Positions 1-13,400 of a stretch of 64,000 nt of DNA are shown here, in pieces. This DNA is from Niebla homalea (lineage: Eukaryota > Ascomycota > Lecanoromycetes > Lecanorales > Ramalinaceae). The DNA lies in contig JAHGAU010000047.1 in NCBI GenBank assembly GCA_019925105.1, positions 1-64,000 on the forward strand. Reading direction: 5' to 3'. A program made the position numbers and the translations under genes. Position 1 is the first letter of the stretch, and each line of letters begins with the position of its first letter. The notes under the pieces are model-generated. The model worked only from the letters and a program-made list of their open reading frames with translations. It did not search any database and was not told the origin of the DNA.

Positions 1-3000
1 ATTTACGTTTAAAAACTAATAAGCTTTTTCCTAAGGCTTATAATAATGTTTTTTACTATAGGAACAACCAATTTATCTGTTACCGGTTCAAATTATAAAC
101 TGGGTAAGGATCTATTCTTATAAGCTTCTTAAATAATCTTTATAGCGCCCTTAAAATTGTTTTTACCGGTAAGCTTTAAGAGTCTCTATAGAAGATCTTC
201 GGCCTTTATAAAAAGTAAGTTAATATATAAAGGCCGATAAGTATAAGAATCCTATTTACGAGTTTAAAACCTTATTCACTATTTATTTAAAGTTAATTAA
301 TCTATGAAAACCAGCGTTTGAAAGATTTTACCCTTATTAAAAACCTTTTTATTACTTATTATAATCGTTTTAATTAATAAGAAATAAAGTTAAAATAATT
401 TAAATAATAGAAGTATACCATAAAAAGAAGGAAGGGTAAAAGGGAAAAGAAGATAAATTTACGGGAATATTACTTTATAATTAAATATTTGATTACCTCC
501 TTTTTTAAGTGTCTTCGCATTTTTACCGTATAAGGATTTCGATTAATTAAATATCCAGTTAAACTTAATATATATACCCTAAATATATACAAACTTATTA
601 ATATATTCCAGACGCGTTAATCCTTTATATAAATCGGAAAATCAAGTAATTAAAGCCTTAATCATATAATATTTAATAATAAAACTTACTCCCTAAAATC
701 TTATATAATTACCGTAATAATATCTTAACTTAATATTCCCTTTAAGAAAACTTATTAATCTCTTTTTAATATACCGTCTTCTCCCTTACGTAATTAACCC
801 CCTTAAAAGTCGTTAAGGAGTATCCAAGCTGCTTATAAGCTTTAATTTATTTTAAGTAACGCAGCTCTTCACGTAAATTAAGGATCGAGAAAGATTTTAA
901 AACCTCTTAATAACCATAAGTTAATCTTTTTTATCTCTTCGAGTATTAAAAAGAGCCTTTCCCCCCTTATTTAAATTATTAAGGATTAAAAGCCCAGTAT
1001 ATTTATTCATAGGGATATTAAGAAGCCCCCTCCTTTATTAATGCGGTTTTTATTTGCTTTATTAATACGGTATTTATTTCCCGGGGAAGATTATATCGTA
1101 ATAATAGAATATAATAAAAGACCGCCCGTAATCAGGTTTAATTTAAAATTAAGTCTATATATTTCTTAATAACTTATTTTACGGTAATTATATTATGGAT
1201 ATGAAATAATTAATAAAATCTTTAACGTTATAGAAAAAACTAAATATATAAAGAGTAATTTCTATCTTTAAATTATGACCTCCGATAAGGCTAATATATT
1301 AATAAAAAGTTCCTTTTTTAAATTAGCGAATCTTAATCTATAAGCATTTTTTAATTAATGTAAAGCCAATATAACTTAAGACTTATTCTTAAAGGGTAAT
1401 AGTACTATTTAATATTAAGATCTTAATAAGGAATTCTATAATTACTTTTTATACGTTTTCGAAACTATATATTAAATTTTACGTCGGATCTTTATTAAGG
1501 CTCGAGTAATATATGAATTAAAAGTTAAGTTTATAACGTTAATATTTAAAAAAGTTGAAAGATATAAAAATAAAGAGTTCCTTTATTGTTTCTTAAGAAT
1601 CCGTAACGAATTAAAGTAAAATAAAACCTTAATAGCTTATATAGAACTGCTTATTTATCGGGACGGATACATAAACGTTTACTTAAACTTAAAGACCTTA
1701 CTTTAAAAGCAATTATATCTTTAAAGTTTTATACGTATCGGGATTAAGTAACTTATTAATTTAATAATAAGTTTAATCGGAAGATATTATTTTAAAGACC
1801 TTAATAAATAGTTAAAAATATATAAGGTTATTTAAGAGCTTTTTAAATTAATTCTTACTTTCTTAAATAAAGTCGTTTTAAAAGTCGCTTCTAATCTAAT
1901 AAGGAAACTTAATCGCTTCGAAGTCATAATTTTCTTCGCGTTTACTTTAAGGGCAATTTAATATCTTTAATTTATTAATCTCGTAAGATACGAACTAGAC
2001 ATAAAGGATCTATTGCTTTAATTTTAAAAACGTGACGGTTTATATAAGTCTATTATTTACTTAACTTTTTTTATTAACTTATTTTATATTAAGAACGCGG
2101 TACTTTATAGTAATTACCTCGTTATAGCTTAGCTATACCTTTTAGATTAAGAAGCGGCTTAAGAGTTTTAAGCGTAATTAAATAGATATCAACGTATATA
2201 TATAGTAGTCCTTAAAAAGGAAATAGGAAACTTCGATATTATTTTAAGGGAAGTGAACGTATAACCGCTTTGCTATTTTTTTTAATTATAGTTAAGTAGG
2301 TTTTCCGTTTAATTAAAGGATAAAGAGTATCTTTCCGTTATATAGGTTTCTTTATTGTTACTTTTAGATTATATAAACTCTACCGTAGAGGGAATTATTT
2401 ATCTTTTTTCCAAATTTAACCGATTATATTACCTTCTCCGTATTATAGACTTATCGCTTATATAATCTTTATTATTTTAGTAGCGAATATAACCGTTAAG
2501 GTCCTTTAACGTAGTCCGTATTTTAGGTATTAATAAAAAATCTAACTAAAAGAGCGGAGTATACCGCGGAAGCATTTAATTAATTAAATCCTAATATTAT
2601 TATTATAAAAAAATAGTAATATATTTTAGAGTCTTTTAGCTTCCTCGTACTGGAAGAATACTAGTTCCGGGGTTTTATATTCTTAAAATACGCAATAGTT
2701 TTATAGAATCTTATTAGTCTTAAACGGGTAATGCCGTCTTTTTAATTTTATATAAGACTTTTTAATAACTTCGGAAGTAGCCTTTTTCAATTATCGCTTT
2801 AATCGAATTATAAATAAAGGGTTCGATTAAGCTCCAACCAGAATTTTATAATTAAGGCTAGTAATTATATTAAGGTTTAACGTAAGCTTATTAATTAATA
2901 TTTTAGACTTTAACTGAATAAGCTTATTTAAAGATAATATTATAAAGCTCTATATAAATAAATTAAAACCTAAACTTTATAAACTTAATGCCTTCATATT

Positions 3001-4600
3001 CGCCATAATTATATAACGCTCTTAATATTCTTTTATTAAATCTTTACCGTTTTTAATAAAAATAGTTCCCTATTAAAAGGAATCTGGGTTACCGGTTATA
3101 TCTTAATTATTAAGGTAAGTTATACGGTACTTAAAGACTTAATTCGGATAAGTAAGTAATATAAAATAAGTAATATATAACTTTAATATATCCGTATTAC
3201 CATAATATATCAAAGTAATTATATAAGTATTATTATTATATGCCGTCTCTATATTAACGTATAACCGAAATTTATATATCCCTTAAGTACTTAATGCCCC
3301 GTTATAAAGTATTTATAGTTTATATATAAATACGTTTTTATCCGGGCCTTTTTTTTCCGTAAAGAAATTAAGTAATAACGGTATATTTTTTTTAATAAAA
3401 GGTTTAATATATTCGCTTAACTATTCTTAAACCTTTTTATATAATTTTACCGGGCGGGCTCCATCGTAAAAGTTTAACTTAACTTTAATAATAAAGCCAT
3501 TAATAAGGTCTTTAAGGTTTTTAAAGTAAAGGTTTTCTTAAAAGGGGATATTAACGGTACCGGTTATAATTAAGAACGCCTTATTTATTACGGTATTTTT
3601 GGTTAATATATTTTTATTAATTTATTAAAAGGTTTTAAATATAACTTTAAAAAATTATAAAAAGGAAAGAGATAATCTTAATTATATAAGTCTTTTATTA
3701 ATCTTTACTTAATTACTTAGTTTTTACGTACGATTACTCTTATATATATTATAATTATTAAGATATTATTTAAAAACGGGATTATAAGCGGAGGATTTTC
3801 TAGTTAATAAGGATATATCCGATTCTTTTCCGGTTTTAACTCGTTTCTTAAAGCTTAATTAAGTTAAGTTTATTATTAAATTAAAAACGACTAATTTTTC
3901 GGGGTTTAAATATTAAATAATTATTAAAAAGTTATTTAAAAATAAATTATATTGAGCTTACGCCTTAAATATTATTAAAACTTAATCCGTTATATTTTAT
4001 AAAGCGTTTAAATTATTTAAGGTTAATATTTTCTTTATTAATTTAATAAAATAAAATAAAAATAATAAATTAAATAGTCCTTTAATTAAACTCTTAAATA
4101 ATACGAGCGGTAAGCCTTTATTATAAAAGGTTATCCTAAAAGGAATTAAGTATCCGATACTATCGGTATTCTTTAAGCTTTCGTTATTTAATAAGGGGCT
4201 AAGGTAAGGATTCAGTCTTAAGGCCCGCTTTACTTAATTATCGCTTTCAATTAAAAAGTATTATGGCTTTTATTAAAAACATTAAACCTCGATATTTAAG
4301 AATAATATTAATTAAATAAATAATCGGGAATAATTAAATAGAAAGGTAATAAATAACGCGTATTTACGGAGATAATATTAATATTTAAGAGTTATTCGGA
4401 TTAAGGGCTTAATAGTTAATCGGTAAAATATAGATAATATAAGCACTTTTTAATATATATTAAAATTACCATCTTAATATACCTATAAATTAACTTATTA
4501 AATATTATAAATAAAGAACTTAATAAGTAAATTAACTTTTTATTTTACGTTTAAAGAATTATCCTTTATATTTTAATAACTTTTATTAAGATTTACGTAT
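1..4600. other. Unassigned RIP-degenerated block
   Basis: No open frame of useful length on either strand. Stops (mostly TAA) occur about every 5-15 codons in all frames, and the base pattern (TpA-rich, CpA/TpG-poor, CpG retained) matches RIP. Some stretches read as former coding sequence on the + strand when stops are read through (for example 1440-2240 and 2520-2900), but I recognise no family motif. It directly precedes the casein kinase 1 relic, so it may be part of the same duplicated or transposed segment. A short identical string (agatcttcggcct) occurs near 192 and again near 11525, a weak hint that this block and the 11.5 kb block share a repeat family. Confidence 0.55.
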
Positions 4601-4662
4601 AGTTAATAAATATTAACTTTAAAGGAGGATCGGTAAAAAAGGCTTTAACGATATATATATAG

Positions 4663-4712
4663 GTAATTTTAAAGTAATTAACGTAATATTATAATACTTA
4701 TCGTTTTTTAAG
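4663..4712 (+). other. Probable intron relic in CK1 pseudogene
   Basis: A 50-bp insert relative to the CK1 domain, between the DIYIG segment and the next recognisable block. It begins GTAA, ends TTTTTTAAG and fits the size of fungal introns. The reading-frame phase at the junction is not clean, so the exact boundaries are uncertain. Confidence 0.45.
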
Positions 4713-5204
4713 AATTAAAATTAATATTAATAAAGAAATTATTATTAAACTTAAATATATCTTTATTGAACTTTCCGTCCTTAATTTTAAAGTTAATATT
4801 TATTAAACGCTTTTTAACGGTATCGGTATTCCGTATATTTATAATTTTTTATTTAAATATAAATATAATATTATAATATTTAATTTTCTGGGACTTAACT
4901 TAAAGGATTTATTTAATTTTTACCGGCGTTACTTCTCCCTTAAAACGGTATTAATATTTATTAATTAACTTCTATATCGTTTTAAGTATATTTACTTTAA
5001 GAATATTATTTATTATAACGTAAAGCCGGAAAATTTCTTAATAAATACGGGTAAGTATAAGAATTAAATATATATTATTAATTTAAGCCTTATTACGGAA
5101 CGTTATAAAGTATATATAAAGACCGACCTTATTAATACCGTAAAACGATATTTAATTAATATAATATATTTTATTAATATTAACGGATATTTAAATATTT
5201 ATAA

Positions 5205-5257
5205 GTATATATTCTTAAGACTTTCTATTTAAATATTAAAGATTATTTTAATATAAG
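5205..5257 (+). other. Probable intron relic in CK1 pseudogene
   Basis: A 53-bp insert between the segment matching the CK1 NTHLGIEQ region and the conserved RRDDLESLGY region. It starts GTATAT and ends ATATAAG. Frame phase across the junction is off by one, so either the boundary is a few bases away or a small indel has occurred. Confidence 0.45.
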
Positions 5258-5556
5258 ATTGCTGCGACGACTTAAAATCTCTCAGGTATATATTTTTCTA
5301 CTTTTTTTAAGGCTCTTTCTTATAATAAAGCCTTAAAGTTAATGATCAGACTTAAAAGGATAAATTAATCTTGAAAATAAAGAAAACGATTAATATAAAA
5401 AAGCTTTACGGAAACTTCCTTAAGGAATTTAAGACTTATTTTAATTATATTCGTTCTTTTACCTTTAATAAAACGTTAACGTATATATATTTACGTAAGA
5501 TTTTTCGTAATTTCTTTATATGAAAAAGTTTTAATTATAATTATATATTTAATTAG

Positions 5557-8500
5557 ATAATCTTAAAATATTTAATATTTATAAAATAAAAAGAAGTCAT
5601 ATAAAAAAGCGGGGCTTCGTTAAATAAAGTTTATTAATATATATTTAGGTTAAAAAAAATAAATAAGTTTAACGATTAAATAAAGGATAACTTAATATTA
5701 AGATAAATCGTTATATTAATTTTACGGCTAATTTACTATATGAAAAAAATACATATCCGCTTTCTATAAAGTAAATATTTACTTATAAAGCTTTAATATA
5801 TTAATTATTTAATATAAAAGTTAAGTAATTAATTCAAGGATCCGGAGACGTACTTCGGTATATCGAATATATTACTGTTATCCAAAGAGCGGTAGGCCCC
5901 TTGGAAGATCTAAACGTATAGCTTATTGACTATTTTAGGTAGAGAATAAGAAGCTTTTGTACCTAGTCGATATATTTGAGCTTACGATTTTTAGTCGAAC
6001 AATTAATATATATTCCGATCTTTTAAAAACGGTATAAAGTAATTACCTTAATCCTTAATACGAGATATAAAGATATAATAGCGTTAAGAAGGTACTATAA
6101 TTATAAGTTTAAGGGACTTATGGCATTTTAACTTAATTATTATTTAATATATTTAACGTTTAACGTAATAGTTATTACGTAACTTTAATTAATTATATAT
6201 AGTTAAACGGTAAGGCTTAATTAACCTTTAATCTTAAATAATATATTCTTTTAACTTAATTAAACGTTCTTAAGTAAGGGTATATACTTTAAAATAAATT
6301 AATATAAGTATATATACGTTTATATTTACGTTAAAAGCTTATAATATATTAAATTTAATCCGTACTTTATTTTTCCTTTCTTAATTTACGGGTTTAATAT
6401 ACCGGATCAGGACGAGGTACGAACTTTACCCGTATAACGTAAGTAATTAAATCGGTAAATAAGTTAAGCAAATACGTATAGGTTACTTCGTTTAATCGCC
6501 GACTCCGCTTATCGTAAATTATTAATTTTAAGTTATTCTACCCTTTTTTACTACTATAGATTTATTAAGTCTCTTTATTGGATTTTTATTATTTTATGCG
6601 GTAATTCCCTTGGTTATTTAATACGTAAAGAAATATTTATAAAAAGGCAGTAGTATTATTATCCTTAAATTTTATCCCTTATATAATATTATCCTTTAAT
6701 AGGTATAAGCTTAATTTATACGTTTAAAATTCCCCGGGAATAAGTTATTATAAGACCCGGTAAATATAACTTAAAATAACTTTAATACGATTAAAATTAA
6801 ACTAAGTTTTTATACCGGTTATAATATATATTTTTTTTATTTATAAATACCGGCTTTTTTTATAGGAAAGAAAAAGAGCTAGTAATTTATTATTAAATCG
6901 TAAAAAAGTTACCTTTACCGTTTTATTCTTGCCTAGCCTAAATAGCATTAAAAAGATTATTAAAAAGGCTATTAAAATTTATTAAGAATAAGTCGGAAAG
7001 AACGTCCGTATCTTTTCCTTTATACTTTAGAATTTATCCTTAAAAGTATATCTTTCCTAAGAGCTTTATTATAAGATATTATTAAAGTTTATAGATATAA
7101 TTGAAATATAAACGGTAAAGAAAAAGGAGATTATTAATATTGCCGTAACTTTTTTTAAGTTAAGATCTTAATATTTATAGAAATCGATTACTTAAATAAA
7201 GTACTTCGGTTTTATTAATCCTTTTAATACTAGAAAAATAAGTATAATAAAAAGCCTTATTATTAAACTTTATAAGGACTTATATATAATATAATTAAGC
7301 TCTATAAATATAATAATAATTAATAAAAACTATTTAATATTAAGAATCCTTAAAGGCTCTATTATAGTATTAAAGGATATAAACTTATAAGACCGGGACA
7401 TTTATAATTCTATTAGACTTAAGTATGAAAAATCGGCCTTAATTAGGATATTATCTTTGGCCTTTTAATTAAATAACTTTAATAACTTTGGGTTATTAAG
7501 ATTATTATATATCCTTATAATAAATAGCTTAAAAAAGCTAAATAAAGCGATTAAATATAAGTTAATTATATTTAACTTCGAATTAATAAACGTAACAGAA
7601 ATTAAGAATATATATATTCGATTTTACTTTAAGTAAACCTTTAATTTAAAGGTAGAAAAAGATACTATTAACTTTATAAAAGCAATAAGGGATTATAAAT
7701 TAAGCGTAATAAAGATTTAATATTATTTAATATATTATATATACGATAAGTTTATTATTATAAAGGATATCAGGATTTTATTTAACGCTTAATCGATTAA
7801 TAAATAAAAGAAAGCCGATAATACTTAATTATACTTAAATCTATATATAAGGTATTTAATAACTTTAAATTTAAGGTTTATAATTATTTTATTCTGTTAT
7901 TCTAGCTTTTAATAATAAATCGATTTATAATTCCTTATATAAAGGAGGTATAATATAGATAATTAATAATATTAATTTATTATAAACGTCTAACGTATTT
8001 TTCTAGGTTTAATTTATAGTACTTAACGGAATTAAGTAAACTTACTTTTTTATAGCCTTTCCTCCGACCTTACGCGGATAAATATTAGATGAATATATAT
8101 TATAAATTGGATTAAGCGGATTACTATATTATATATAGTATCTTATTATATTAAATAAATATAATCTTTCGCCCTTTTTAAGAGATATCGCCTCTAGAAC
8201 GGGTTAATTAAGGGGGGGTCACTTTTAATTAATAGGGGGGGGTCCTTTAAGGCGGGGGCTTAACTTAAGGAAGTACCGGACGTAAAAGCCATACCGTACG
8301 TTTAAAATTTTAAATAGAGGGACCTTTAAGAGGGAGTAAAATTATAAAAAGTATTTAGGTATTTAGTAAAGTTAATCTTAAATCGTAATTTTAATTGGTA
8401 TTTATTTATAGCTATTTAAAGAGTAATAAACTTAATTGAAAAAATTCCAACCTATAAATAACGTTATTATTAACGTAATTATATTTACGATAACTAAATT

Positions 8501-10025
8501 AGAATAACGTAATCCGTTTATACTCCTTATAAAAAGTATTATTACCGGATTAATTACTTAAGATAAACCGGAGACCTTATTTAATATCGTACTTACTTTA
8601 TTTTTAATTAAGGATAAATTATTAATACTATTAATTAATAAGAAGCTTCCTTAACGAGTAATTAATTATATATTATTATTACCTAATAAACTTATAATCT
8701 TTAACGTTATTATTAAGGATCCCTTTAAAAGGCTTTAATAGAGGTTAATGCTTAAAATTAAATCCAAGTTATATTTTACGGAGTTAACGGAAGCCGTTAT
8801 AGCCGTAATAACCGGCCTTTACTTAAAGATATTAATTTTTACGATTAAAGATTTAACGCTTATTCCGCTTATATAACTTAAAGTTAAAAAGATAATAAAA
8901 GGTAAAAAGTTAATATAATAAGATTAACGAGAAAAAGTTATAATAATTATTTTAAGCGGAATATTAATTATTTACGTTAAATTAAGTTATTACTTTATTA
9001 AACTTTTATTTTAACTTATAAAAATAATAAATTAAAAATTTATTAATCCTTTACTTAATATATTTATATTAAAAAGGTTAGTTAATACGTATAATAAAAG
9101 GGGGCGAAAGCATATAACCTTCTATATACGTTAATAATAACCAGATTAAGTTAAGGTAAGGAAATATTATAAGAACTTACTTTTAAAGAAGTTATTACGG
9201 TTATTATTAAAGAAGAAAGCGTATTCGGTAACGTATCCGTAAAGGTATAATTTAGCTTACCCTTATATTATATCCCTCGCGGATAGTATTAATCGTTATA
9301 TAAGAATAACGGAGTTAATAAATTGATTATAAAAAGCATCGAAAACGGGTACGTTATTATATCTTATAATTATAAATTATAAAGAATAATACCAATTATA
9401 CTATAATCTTTTTCTTTTAAATAATATAGTATTAATTATCTTTTATCGATTGATTTATAGATAAAGTCTACGTTATAGCAGAAGTTTACTGGAAAATTCG
9501 GACCGTAACTTTAAAAAAGGGGTATAAATATATTAAATTATCCCGGGAGAGTATAATATTAAAGGCCTTAAAGGCGAGTATAAATAATAATATAAATAAT
9601 AGTAAATAGTTTATTATTAAATACTAATTTTACGCTTATATTATTATTTAATATACTCTTAGAATAACGGGAATTTATAAAGTATTAATACGAAAAGACG
9701 GATTATTATATTAAGGTAAGAATTCCCTTATTATATACGTATATAGACCCTTTTATTTATAGAATACTATATATATAATTTTAAATAAGACCCTTTTTTC
9801 TTTTAGGTTACCCCTTTATTATTAATAGATCTAAGTATATTAAGTTAACTCTTCCGTTTTTTATAAATTACGTAAAAAGATTCGAAGGTTATTACTTATT
9901 ATTTCCCGTTATAGTAAATAAGAAAGTACCACTTAAAGGAGGACGTTTACCGGTAAGGACTTACTTTAATATAGCTTAAGATTAAAACGGGAATTAAAAT
10001 TTAAATTAATAAAACGATTGAAAAG
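5557..10025. other. Unassigned RIP-degenerated block
   Basis: No recognisable domain. Two patches are less AT-rich than the rest: about 5830-5990, just after the kinase relic and perhaps its 3' flank, and 8205-8300 with G-tracts. The remainder is dense in TAA stops in all frames. The part just before 10026 probably belongs to the same former gene as the 15-residue repeat array, because that array is read in one + frame. Confidence 0.5.
8212..8257 (+). other. Cluster of G-tracts
   Basis: Three runs of G (7 at 8212-8218, 8 at 8235-8242, 5 at 8253-8257) sit within 50 bp in a region otherwise poor in G. They resemble polypurine tracts of LTR elements, but no TG...CA terminus follows, so no element end can be assigned. 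Confidence 0.5.
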
Positions 10026-10400
10026 GTAAAACGCCTTTCTTTAATAAGTAAAATTAGGGAGATTATAAACGTAAAACGCCTTTCTTTAACGAGTAAAATC
10101 AGGGAGATTATAAACGTAGAACGCCTTTCTTTAACGATTAAAATCAGGGAGACTATAAACGTAAACCGCCTTTTTCTGCCGGTTAAATTAAGGTAAGTTA
10201 ACGAAACGATTAAAGAGGTAAAACCCCTTTCTTTAAAGATTAAAATTAAGGAGATTATAAACGTAAAACGCCTTCCTTTAACGATTAAAATTAGGGAGAC
10301 TATAAACGTAAACCGCTTTCTTTTACCGGTTAAATTAAAGCAAATAACTTAAGAGGTAAAACGCCCTCCTTTATTAATTAAAATTAAAGTAATAATTAAA
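10026..10400 (+). repeat. Coding minisatellite, 45-bp (15-codon) unit
   Basis: Tandem array starting GTAAAACGCC at 10026, 10071, 10116, 10161, 10218, 10263, 10308 and 10356. Most units are 45 bp; those at 10161 and 10308 are 57 and 48 bp, so every spacing is a multiple of three and the array reads in one + frame. A typical unit reads VKRLSLTSKIREIIN. Units alternate in a higher-order pattern in which the long variant (VNRLFLPVKL type) ends each subgroup. The frame runs on past the array with only scattered stops into a Lys/Ile-rich stretch to about 10620. Frame conservation shows it arose in a real protein-coding gene, probably of a transposon. The protein family is not recognised. Confidence 0.8.
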
Positions 10401-13400
10401 AATATATAGCGACTCCTTTTAATATTTAAGATTAAGGGAATAATTGAAAAAGCAATAATAATTAAGGAGTTAATAGTAACTATTAAAATAATAATAACGA
10501 TTAAGGAGAAAATTAATTTAATTAATATATTAACGGAAATAAGTATGACGATAATTAAGATTAAAATAATAGGAACGAGACTTAAAACGATAACTAAAGA
10601 GGATATAATCTAAAGAATAAAGGAGTTAGGGAGCCGGTACGTAAACGGGTTTTTAATACGGTAAAGAGAAAAAGAATATCGATTAATAGTAATATACCCG
10701 ATATATCCTGTAATAATCGTAATAAGCTTATACCGCTCCAATTAATAAAAAGGACCATATAATTTAATAACTTCGAAAATGAAATTATTAATTTAATATT
10801 ATACGTTAACGCTTAATAAATTAAGGATAAGAATAAAGATCCTATATCCTCCAAATATATCGTTAAATAAAAAACTAACTCAGGAATAAAAGCGATAATA
10901 TAATACGGAGACGAAGGTTACGTTTTATACCGTATAGAAAGTATTAACGGTTAAAATCTGGATTACGTTAAAAATATAATTAATCCTATAAACCGACCCG
11001 GTAAGCAATATAAATACGTAAACGGTAAAAAGTAATATAAGTTAATAAAATAGAATTATAAAGGAATAATATATATCGTACTTAAAGCCGGTAATATGGA
11101 CGAAGACTTATTAAATTTAATTAATCCTTTATTATATAAGAAAACCGACCGTTACCCAGTTTTTAAGTAATATATCCTATAAAATATTAATAATTATATT
11201 ATAGTATCTTAAGAGTTAAAATTTATTACATAACGTATTTAGACTTTAAAGAAAGGAGTTATAAAAAAAGATATTTTTATGTAAGCGTACTTTAATCTAT
11301 AGTTATTCCTTAATAATAGTAATCTCCAGGACCCAAAACCGTTTATACGTAAGCCGACCCTAGAAGAAAAATAAGGCGAGGATGCCCTTAATCTATATTT
11401 AGAGGGAAGACGAAGATTTAAAAGTAACTTATTTCCTTTTAAGACTTCGAAATCTCGGATTATAAAGAGTTAAGTACCCGTAGCTATCGCAGTAGCTTTA
11501 CGTTAAGTAATCTTAACGTATTATAAGATCTTCGGCCTGGACCCGTAGAAAATATAAGTTAAAAAAAAAATAAAATTTTTGGATAGTATATAAACGTTAA
11601 AGATTTAGCCTTACTTTTATAAGAAGTCGGTTAATAAGCTAGTCCGTTTATTCCTTTATTATTTATTATAAATTAATAAGAAATTCATTTATATTAAATA
11701 GAGTTAAAGTTTTTTAGGTTATCCTGCTTTAATAAGATACTATATAAGCTTTATTGCCGTTTATTTAAGTTACTTAATATAAAGAATAAAAGGACCTTTT
11801 TAAAAGGAAGGTATTATATAATATTTTTAGTATTAATAAATAAATATATTAATTAATAAGAACGCATCTGTTAACTCTCGATAAAAGTGAAATTAAAAGG
11901 CTTAATAATTTTAAAATTAAAATGCTTAATAGCTTTAATAATACGTCAATAACGGCCTGCCGTAAAGCCCAACAATTTAATAGGAGAAAAGTAAACTTAA
12001 TAAAGAAAGTAGATAGATTAATATGGCTTTATAGGGCCAATATAATATTAATTATATGACGGAACGGGAAATACTATATTTACTATTTTATTAAGAAGGA
12101 TTTATAACCGCTTTCTTTAATAGAAATTATATAAGGTTAAAATATTATTAAAATAGAAGCAATATTAATCGTAATGATTTAAGACTTATTTTATCCCTTA
12201 TTAATTATATTATCTTATATAGATTTTAAGGAGGATACTTTAAAGTATATAGACGTTAATCAGAAAGAAGGTTATATAAATAAGTCCTTATAGTTAATAG
12301 AATAGAAATAGAGGATAAATTTCTACCGTAATAAATACTTATATCTTTATACTATAAACCTTTACCGTATAATTCTTTAAAAATGTCTCGCTATCGAGGA
12401 TTAAGGTAACGTAATTAATACGTAAAAAAAGGTAATTAAAGCCTTTTTAAAAAAGGTAATACCGCTTAATATATTGTTATAAGGCGAATTTATTTATTAA
12501 GTAAATTAAACGGGCTTTTTTAAGTATTTTAATATTATTGAAATAATATAAATATTATTAACGGTATTAATAATAACGTAATTTATTTAAAGTTTTACTT
12601 TAATTAACTTACGGCTTAAAAACGTTATACTTTATATCTTTATAGGAGTTAAAGTCGGCATTAAAGTCGGAGGAAAACGACTTTTTATCCGTTAATAAAT
12701 TACTTATTAAACGGCGTTAACGGTAAGGGTTTTCTTTTAAGTTATATAAGAGGACCAGATTATTAAGGATTATTTACGGATAATAAAGACTATTAATAAA
12801 TATACTTATAAGTTACGATCGGACGGAAAACGGGTAAGTCTTAAAGATTATTATTTAAATAGGATCTTAAACCTTTATACCTAGCTTTTATTATTTTAAA
12901 AGATCTCACATAAGGGTATAAATATCGTATTCTTTCCGAAGTTATAATTTATAGGATTAACGTTTATTAACTTTCAAACTATTAAGTTACTTTTTAATAA
13001 TAATATATTCTTAATAAGTTAATAAATTAGGCTTATTAATAAGCTTTTTAAGGCAGTTTCTTTTATTATATAGCTTTATTACGTATAAGTTCCGGTTAAT
13101 TATTTAAATTTACTTAATAGTTAAACGCGTAAAGCGGTAAGGATTTAAGGTAAAGCTTATAGAATTAATTATTAAAATATCGTTTATATAAGATAATATA
13201 CTTAAATAAGTTACCTTAATATTAAATTAAATAAAGCGGAAGAAGTAATTCTTATAGAATAATTTATTATTCTTATAATTAAATATAAGGTTATAAACGG
13301 GCTTAATACTGGAAGGATCGTTTAAAGGGTTAATAACCGCTTATTAATATAATTAAATATTATGCTTATTATTAATAACGTTCCCTGTTACTTTATAAAA

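Larger units (their letters stand above)
4608..5556 (+). pseudogene. Casein kinase 1 pseudogene, RIP-inactivated
   Basis: Reading through stops gives a protein that follows the casein kinase 1 (CK1, Hrr25/CK1-delta-like) catalytic domain in order. The N-terminus reads KY-L-RRIGKK then GFNDIYIGN, where the family has GSFGDIYLG. A EEVAIKLE-like segment follows, then NGIGIP, FNFLGLNLKDLFNF (family LLGPSLEDLFNF), RYFSLKTVL, and YIYFKNIIYYNVKPENFL, where the family has HRD-KPDNFL. Next come DDLKSLRYIFFYF (DDLESLGY), the C-lobe stretch YIRSFTF and YLRKIFRNFF, and finally NYNYIFN plus TAG where the family ends YDYVFDW. Many residues differ by single G-to-A or C-to-T steps, including the catalytic HRD and several Trp/Gln codons now stops. 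Two extra segments (about 4663-4712 and 5205-5257) start GT and end AG and are about 50 bp, like fungal introns, suggesting a genomic duplicate rather than a retrocopy. Host CK1 is a Ser/Thr kinase; this copy is dead. Confidence 0.88.
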
